This document shows, piece by piece, positions 25,026 to 27,917 of a stretch of 27,917 bases of DNA. The translations under genes were made by a program, and so were the position numbers. The stretch is from IMG/VR virus record IMGVR_UViG_3300006925_000106, positions 1 through 27,917 of that record; one strand, 5' to 3'. This DNA comes from a virus. Position 1 is the stretch's first letter, and each line of letters opens with the position of its first letter. The notes beneath the pieces are model-generated. The model was not told the origin of the DNA. It ran no database searches and saw nothing but the letters and a program-made list of their open reading frames with translations.

Positions 25026-25364
25026 TTATCCTTGTGCTGCAATTTGGTTGTCAACATCATCTAGCCACGTGACCAGTACCTTACGAGTACGCATTAACTC
25101 CGCACGTTCCATGTTGTACTTGCCCTTAATCAGGCCAAGGGTTTTCAACACGTTTACACGATAGGCGATACGGCTAGGGTACTCATTGAGTGCCACTGCA
25201 ATTTCCTTAACGGTCATTGTGTCATACAAATCTACCAGTACCTCATCAATAGCAACGTAGTTGTATGTGTACTTACGTGCTTTCTGCATGTGGAAAGTAT
25301 GGTTCTCATACAGTGTAGGGTTAGATGTTTTTACTACTGGTGCATATGTGTTTGAATTTGTCAT
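25026..25364 (-). CDS. Helix-turn-helix-like protein, candidate regulator
   Basis: 112 aa; TAGGAG lies before the ATG. Residues ~44-85 look like a helix-turn-helix with a following wing: DLYDTMTVKEIAVALNEYP, then SRIAYRVNVLKTLGLIKGK. TVKEIAxAL and xVxxRVxxLKxxGLI are typical of winged-helix transcription factors. The N-terminus has many aromatic residues, and the C-terminus is helical. It lies inside the region that carries the repeated palindrome, so it is the best local candidate to bind it, though no binding evidence exists. Confidence 0.6.
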   Translation of the reverse strand: MTNSNTYAPVVKTSNPTLYENHTFHMQKARKYTYNYVAIDEVLVDLYDTMTVKEIAVALNEYPSRIAYRVNVLKTLGLIKGKYNMERAELMRTRKVLVTWLDDVDNQIAAQG

Positions 25365-25375
25365 TGTGTTAGCTC

Positions 25376-25519
25376 CTATGCTACTGATTTACGAAGGTTA
25401 AGTTTACTTTGACGTGCGATCTTACGTTCACGTTTCCAATCGTCACGTTTAGGTTTTTGTCCAACATTGGACGTTTTCTTTTTGCTCATCTTAATGAAGT
25501 TGCGCATCTCGTATTGCAT
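25376..25519 (-). CDS. Small basic protein with a palindrome inside its coding sequence
   Basis: 47 aa, MQYEMRNFIKMSKKKTSNVG to LNLRKSVA, very rich in Lys/Arg. AAAGGA lies 8 nt before this ATG; the later in-frame ATG at 25489 has none. It overlaps the upstream 52-aa gene by 29 nt in another frame. Codons for TSNVGQ coincide with the 14-bp palindrome at 25459-25472. A small basic nucleic-acid-binding protein is possible. Confidence 0.55.
   Translation of the reverse strand: MQYEMRNFIKMSKKKTSNVGQKPKRDDWKRERKIARQSKLNLRKSVA
25459..25472. promoter_or_regulatory. Palindrome copy 2 (within coding sequence)
   Basis: GTCCAACATTGGAC followed by GTTTT, identical in core to the leader copies, but inside the 47-aa gene and about 94 nt before the next start codon. 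Its place suggests a DNA-level site such as a roadblock or secondary operator, or fortuitous conservation. Confidence 0.6.
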
Positions 25520-25649
25520 TACGTTTGTCCTTTCCACGATTGCGTTTGGCTTTACTACCTTTCTTAGGCAGTATCACCTGTGGCGATTTACGTTCCTGTA
25601 ACATTGCTTTTGCCACAGGGTTGCGATATGTTACAGTTTTCTGTTTCAT
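25491..25649 (-). CDS. Small basic protein, possibly ArfA-like
   Basis: 52 aa. The first residues are MKQKTVTYRNPVAKAMLQ, followed by PQVILPKKGSKAKRNRGKD. It starts in an ATGA overlap with the upstream gene. The order NPxAKAxx...V..KKGxxxxRxxxxKR loosely resembles ArfA, the bacterial ribosome rescue factor (N-terminal helix, then a Lys/Gly/Arg-rich tail entering the mRNA channel). That match was made by eye and is weak; a generic nucleic-acid-binding peptide is an alternative. Confidence 0.55.
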   Translation of the reverse strand: MKQKTVTYRNPVAKAMLQERKSPQVILPKKGSKAKRNRGKDKRNAIRDAQLH

Positions 25650-26332
25650 CCGTTTGCTACCTTATCTGCTTTACGTTTGCTTGATCCATGTGCAGGGAAA
25701 CCAATGATTGCATTACGGTTTCTAGCACATAACTTGCATGTCTCACAAGACACATCATCTTTGATTACGGCAGGGCATACTACTACCTTACGTCCCTTCG
25801 GGGTAGTGGTGTTGGTCAACTGATCGGCAGGAAGCACCGTTGTCACAGGTGCAATGTCCATGTCATACAAGGCATCAGCATGTGCCAATGTATTGCCAGA
25901 CAGATTGACCACAAATCCCTTATCGTTCATACGTTTGACAACACTAGCATTATGCTTGCTAGTCAATACGGGATAGTGTGTATATGTCCAACCGTTTTTG
26001 CCAGTGTTAGCATCGGCAAGTTCATCATTGGCATCAGCATCAAGCTCATTGCCATCACCTGCCAAATCACCTGCCTGATTGTGCCGCCATAGTGTGCCGT
26101 CTTTCATGTTGTCAACAGTGTGGATCAACTCTTGCCAACCACCACCACGTTCACCACGTGTGACCTTTGCCCAGTGCATAGCTAGTGGGCCACCGTTTGC
26201 ATAGCATCCACCTTCGTTTGCATTGTTGAATGGGCAAGTACTAGGGCAAGTGTCAGCACTTGTAGTGGTTACTGGTATCTTACCAACCTTGCGGTTGTTT
26301 GATTTCATTGTGATGTGAACATTGTAAGACAT
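25646..26332 (-). CDS. Cysteine-rich conserved phage protein (Gp88/DUF7227-like)
   Basis: 228 aa; ACGGAG lies before the ATG, and a palindrome copy lies 19 nt before it. The N-terminal part has KVGKIPVTTTSADTCPSTCP, GCYANGGPLAMHW and LWRHNQAGDL; the C-terminal part has VVVCPAVIKD, SCETCKLCARNR and IGFPAHGSSK. This arrangement is typical of the phage Gp88/DUF7227 type. Clustered Cys (two in CPSTC, one in GCYA, and CETCKLC) suggest a metal or Fe-S site. The function is unknown. Confidence 0.7.
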   Translation of the reverse strand: MSYNVHITMKSNNRKVGKIPVTTTSADTCPSTCPFNNANEGGCYANGGPLAMHWAKVTRGERGGGWQELIHTVDNMKDGTLWRHNQAGDLAGDGNELDADANDELADANTGKNGWTYTHYPVLTSKHNASVVKRMNDKGFVVNLSGNTLAHADALYDMDIAPVTTVLPADQLTNTTTPKGRKVVVCPAVIKDDVSCETCKLCARNRNAIIGFPAHGSSKRKADKVANG

Positions 26333-26351
26333 TGTTTTACTCCGTAAGATT

Positions 26352-26365
26352 GTCCAACATTGGAC
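26352..26365. promoter_or_regulatory. Palindrome copy 3
   Basis: GTCCAACATTGGAC, 19 nt before the ATG of the Cys-rich gene and 17 bp downstream of the predicted -10 box at 26383-26388. The predicted transcript would begin at about 26376, which puts the site near +12 to +25. Confidence 0.75.
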
Positions 26366-26382
26366 GTTTCGATTTGGTAGTT

Positions 26383-26412
26383 AGTATACGTATACGTTAT
26401 ATATACTTTCAC
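26383..26412 (-). promoter_or_regulatory. Predicted promoter P1 within hairpin 1
   Basis: On the - strand, GTGAAA (26407-26412) is followed after 18 nt by TATACT (26383-26388). The -35 matches TTGACA at four of six positions and the -10 matches at five of six. It would drive the Cys-rich gene and those after it. The -35 box overlaps the hairpin's conserved loop and one stem arm. Confidence 0.5.
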
Positions 26413-26440
26413 TAAAGTATCAAGTATATATAACTTATAC
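26390..26440. repeat. Hairpin 1: 13-bp perfect inverted repeat with conserved loop
   Basis: GTTATATATACTT (26396-26408) and AAGTATATATAAC (26422-26434) flank the 13-nt loop TCACTAAAGTATC. The stem extends outward by five more pairs after one mismatch (26390-26394 with 26436-26440). The loop is identical to that of hairpin 2 at 27183-27195. It lies between the stop at 26440 and the palindrome. Confidence 0.85.
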
Positions 26441-26664
26441 TATACATAATGGTGGCTGTAAGTTTCATCCAAATCCTCAAATGCAGCATCCCATTCGTCG
26501 GGTGTGATGCCTGTCATAATGAACTCACGTTCATCAGCAGTAAGGTTGGGCATAGCATTCTGAATTAAAGTACCATTAGCCCATGCATCTAATTGTGCAA
26601 TTGTAACGTCAATGCTCATAGTGTGAGTATTGCCAGTGAGTTGAGATGTTTTTACGATTCTCAT
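26440..26664 (-). CDS. Small conserved-type phage protein
   Basis: 74 aa. Features are RIVKTSQLTGNTHTMSIDVT, QLDAWANGTLIQNAMPNLTA, then EREFIMTGITPDEWDAAF and an acidic His/Tyr-rich end. Similar small proteins (TGxxHTM...QLxxWxxGxLIQxAxPxL...REFxMTGITPxEWDxxF) are frequent in phages and have no assigned function. ACGGAG precedes the start, with the palindrome 20 nt upstream. Confidence 0.72.
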   Translation of the reverse strand: MRIVKTSQLTGNTHTMSIDVTIAQLDAWANGTLIQNAMPNLTADEREFIMTGITPDEWDAAFEDLDETYSHHYV

Positions 26665-26666
26665 AA

Positions 26667-26702
26667 TTAAACTCCGTTTATATTGTCCAACATTGGACGT
26701 TT
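26667..26702. promoter_or_regulatory. 36-bp leader repeat with palindrome copy 4
   Basis: This 36-bp stretch is identical to 27106-27141. It contains the - strand ribosome binding site ACGGAG and the palindrome GTCCAACATTGGAC (26685-26698), 20 nt before the start codon at 26664. A stop codon precedes the palindrome in the gene's frame, confirming that it is untranslated here. Confidence 0.8.
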
Positions 26703-26707
26703 AAGTT

Positions 26708-26813
26708 AGCAGGTAAAAGTACACTTGGGTTGTAGACGGGATGGCCTATCTTCACACCATTGATTATGTATAGTGAAAGTTAAATATAACTTCCAAGTGT
26801 ACTTATATCTGCT
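26708..26813. repeat. Long intergenic inverted repeat (21-bp arms)
   Basis: Arms at 26708-26728 and 26793-26813 pair at 19 of 21 positions (core AAGTACACTTGG with CCAAGTGTACTT). The 64-nt interior holds a second small hairpin (AAGTTA, AATA, TAACTT; 26777-26792) and TAGTGAAAGT (26771-26780), the reverse complement of a 10-mer shared by hairpins 1 and 2. It starts right after the stop of the 96-aa gene. A weak promoter match (TTGGAA, 18 nt, TATACA on the - strand) lies within it. Confidence 0.8.
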
Positions 26814-27103
26814 TAAACCCATTCGGCATGGATGTTGTCCTGTTCAAGCCACCGCATTGCAGTGTCAATGTCAGGCGCACCTGCTGCCATACAAGCATTG
26901 ATGGATGCATCTTCATCGGCACGTTCCTGTGCCAAGTCCTCTGCTACCCAATCGTAGTAACGTTGGGTTTGCTTTTCGAGTTCAGCAATGTTGTCTACGT
27001 CAATGCTATGACCATTACTATATGGTCTAACACCATGATACTCTTTGTGAGCATCACTATATGCTTGGTAAGCAATGGCATATTCTGTGAGGCGATTGTC
27101 CAT
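26813..27103 (-). CDS. Small acidic phage protein
   Basis: 96 aa, starting at MDNRLTEYAIAYQAYSDAHK. I chose 27103 because ACGGAGT precedes it, in a 36-bp leader identical to that of the 74-aa gene; the longer frame from 27166 would translate the promoter -10 box and the palindrome. The middle is helical (IAELEKQTQRYYDWVAEDL), with an end (DIDTAMRWLEQDNIHAEWV) seen in many small phage proteins. Function unknown. Confidence 0.7.
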   Translation of the reverse strand: MDNRLTEYAIAYQAYSDAHKEYHGVRPYSNGHSIDVDNIAELEKQTQRYYDWVAEDLAQERADEDASINACMAAGAPDIDTAMRWLEQDNIHAEWV

Positions 27104-27105
27104 AT

Positions 27106-27141
27106 TTAAACTCCGTTTATATTGTCCAACATTGGACGTTT
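27106..27141. promoter_or_regulatory. 36-bp leader repeat with palindrome copy 5
   Basis: Second exact copy of the 26667-26702 leader. The palindrome GTCCAACATTGGAC is at 27124-27137, 20 nt before the start codon at 27103 and 20 bp after the predicted -10 box (27158-27163). Confidence 0.8.
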
Positions 27142-27154
27142 TCAGTTTCGGTTT

Positions 27155-27220
27155 AGTATTATACATATGTTATATAACACTTTCACTAAAGTATCAAGTG
27201 TTATATAACTATGTAATACT
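27155..27220. repeat. Hairpin 2: 14-bp perfect inverted repeat, same loop as hairpin 1
   Basis: GTTATATAACACTT (27169-27182) and AAGTGTTATATAAC (27196-27209) flank TCACTAAAGTATC (27183-27195), the loop found in hairpin 1. The arms continue with ACATA/TATGT and AGTATT/AATACT, separated by bulges of 1 and 2 nt on one side, for about 25 pairs. Stem bases differ from hairpin 1 on both arms in a compensating way. Confidence 0.85.
27158..27186 (-). promoter_or_regulatory. Predicted promoter P2 within hairpin 2
   Basis: On the - strand, GTGAAA (27181-27186) is followed after 17 nt by a perfect TATAAT (27158-27163). The predicted start is near 27151, placing the palindrome at about +14 to +27. The layout is the same as in P1. 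Confidence 0.6.
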
Positions 27221-27226
27221 ATATAG

Positions 27227-27397
27227 TCAAGTGCCATAAAAAACCAACAAGGCAACCATCATTATGTATGGCACGACAACCATAAGGGCAACGGGATGCA
27301 GCATTGAGCCAAGCACAATGACGCAAATGCTAGTGACCAATGCCGTAGCACATAGCATAGCTATGGCAATGATTACTACAATGATACGATCAGCCAT
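27227..27397 (-). CDS. Two-helix small membrane protein
   Basis: 56 aa starting at MADRIIVVIIAI, overlapping the upstream stop by 8 nt. Two membrane segments are visible, residues ~4-29 (RIIVVIIAIAMLCATALVTS) and ~36-54 (VALMVVVPYIMMVALLVFY), with a short turn. A five-codon longer form from 27412 is possible. Size and topology would suit a holin or a membrane-acting early protein, but it is far from the SleB gene. Function not proven. Confidence 0.6.
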   Translation of the reverse strand: MADRIIVVIIAIAMLCATALVTSICVIVLGSMLHPVALMVVVPYIMMVALLVFYGT

Positions 27398-27674
27398 CAA
27401 TTTGCCCCACATATTTTGTTGCTTGCTTTAAAGCATGGGCAAGTTTATCGGCATTGAGAAATGCCATTGCATCCTCATCCATAGCCCAATCGTTACGTGT
27501 GGCATGTTTGATCAACCATAGGCCAATAGGCACAAACTTCCATGTGCCATTGCGGTCATCTATAAGGGCAATTTCAACCATGCCATTTTCAGAACCTGCC
27601 CCAACATTCTGGGCAATAGAGAACTCAAAACCTTTACCAAGGTTTATGTGTATGTTTGGTTGCTTATCCATCAT
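27390..27674 (-). CDS. Small hypothetical protein
   Basis: 94 aa, starting in an ATGA overlap with the upstream stop (MMDK; the second ATG is equally possible). Beta-like first half (GFEFSIAQNVGAG, MVEIALIDDRNGTWKFVP) and helical second half (MAFLNADKLAHALKQATKY). No family recognised. Confidence 0.6.
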   Translation of the reverse strand: MMDKQPNIHINLGKGFEFSIAQNVGAGSENGMVEIALIDDRNGTWKFVPIGLWLIKHATRNDWAMDEDAMAFLNADKLAHALKQATKYVGQIDG

Positions 27675-27901
27675 TCAACATCTTTCCATCCACTATCGTG
27701 GATTAATGTAGGTGCGATCCTATACATATCTTCGGGCGACCTAGTGTTTGCAATTAAATTGTCCAACGTTGGACTTTCCATCTCCTGCGCAAGGGCATGT
27801 GCAAATTGCTTTTCAGCAACATCAAGCACGTGCTGCTCTACACTTGCCTTTGTGTGCGGCAGCAAGTACCGCACACTTGTGTGATCTTTAGTGCGACCCA
27901 T
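27671..27901 (-). CDS. Small hypothetical protein with internal perfect palindrome
   Basis: 76 aa, MGRTKDHTSVRYLLPHTKAS to HDSGWKDVE. The start overlaps the stop of the partial upstream gene (TAATG). The codons for SPTLD overlap a perfect palindrome, GTCCAACGTTGGAC. Helical middle (VEQHVLDVAEKQFAHALAQ). No family recognised. Confidence 0.6.
   Translation of the reverse strand: MGRTKDHTSVRYLLPHTKASVEQHVLDVAEKQFAHALAQEMESPTLDNLIANTRSPEDMYRIAPTLIHDSGWKDVE
27761..27774. promoter_or_regulatory. Palindrome copy 6, perfect version, within coding sequence
   Basis: GTCCAACGTTGGAC is fully self-complementary over 14 bp, the only copy without a central mismatch. It lies inside the 76-aa gene, 86 nt before the next start codon. 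The flanking GTTT of the other copies is missing (CTTTCC instead). Confidence 0.55.
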
Positions 27902-27917
27902 TATGCCGCAGCTTTCG
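27901..27917 (-). CDS. C-terminal end of the upstream gene (partial)
   Basis: Only the last four complete codons (KAAA) and TAA lie in the window. The stop overlaps the next start (TAATG), as at many other junctions here. Nothing can be said of its function. Confidence 0.4.

Noticed and set aside
26667-27141. 36-bp direct repeats as attachment sites for the integrase
   Set aside because: They coincide exactly with palindrome and ribosome site of two genes and lie about 6 kb from the integrase; leader duplication explains them better.
27104-27166. N-terminal extension of the 96-aa gene to 27166 (117 aa)
   Set aside because: It would translate the TATAAT box, the palindrome and the ribosome site. 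The same 36-bp leader before the 74-aa gene is preceded by a stop in frame, and ACGGAGT fits the start at 27103.
26396-27209. Hairpins 1 and 2 as intrinsic terminators
   Set aside because: The stems are AT-rich, and no U-tract follows on either strand.
23891-27774. The repeated palindromes as a CRISPR array or transposon ends
   Set aside because: Spacing is irregular, they lie in leaders or genes, there are no uniform spacers, and no cas or transposase gene is present.

Overview
The window is part of the genome of a tailed bacteriophage, most likely a podovirus with a T7-like replication core but no phage RNA polymerase in the part seen. The combination of monomeric adenosylcobalamin-dependent ribonucleotide reductase, ThyX, MazG, family A DNA polymerase, separate primase and helicase, T7-type endonuclease I and very large internal virion proteins resembles marine roseophage SIO1 and the cobavirus group of Rhodobacteraceae phages. 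That host assignment is inferred from gene content only. No tRNA or rRNA gene, insertion sequence or CRISPR array was seen, and no stretch over 300 bases lacks a gene.

Layout. Positions 1-8225 (+ strand) are the end of the late region: a partial coiled-coil gene, a membrane-anchored protein and five virion proteins, including a 657-aa Gln/Ala/Asn-rich rod protein and a 1240-aa ejection-type protein. A bidirectional intrinsic terminator at 8227-8251 separates this convergently from the - strand. All genes from 27917 down to 8254 are on the - strand and tightly packed, with ATGA, TAATG or 8-nt overlaps at most junctions.

Read in the direction of transcription, the - strand has four parts. The first (27917 to about 23460) holds many small unknown genes with a repeated 14-bp palindrome, two structured promoter regions and an HTH-like protein. 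The second (23208 to 21096) holds a SleB-type cell wall hydrolase, a DUF932 protein and an HNH nuclease. The third (21103 to 12019) is the replication and recombination set: tyrosine integrase, primase, helicase, ThyX, DNA polymerase, SSB-like protein, Cas4-like exonuclease and endonuclease I. The fourth (11676 to 8254) is nucleotide metabolism and accessory functions: a DUF3310 (T7 gp1.7-like) protein, class II RNR, a PD-(D/E)XK-like protein, an RMF-like protein and MazG.

The replication and nucleotide genes form a coherent system: host DNA would be degraded and dNTPs supplied by RNR, ThyX, the gp1.7-like protein and MazG, while primase, helicase, polymerase and SSB copy the phage DNA and endonuclease I resolves branches. 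The integrase is translationally coupled to the primase, which suggests a temperate or formerly temperate phage.

The most unusual part is 23.5-27.9 kb. GTCCAACRTTGGAC occurs six times, four of them exactly 19-20 nt before start codons. Two intergenic regions carry large hairpins with an identical 13-nt loop and compensating stem changes, overlapping good promoter matches. A third intergenic region carries a different 21-bp-arm inverted repeat. This looks like an undescribed early-gene control circuit. Eight small genes of 36-56 codons, several of them overlapping neighbours, were called by reading the sequence directly.
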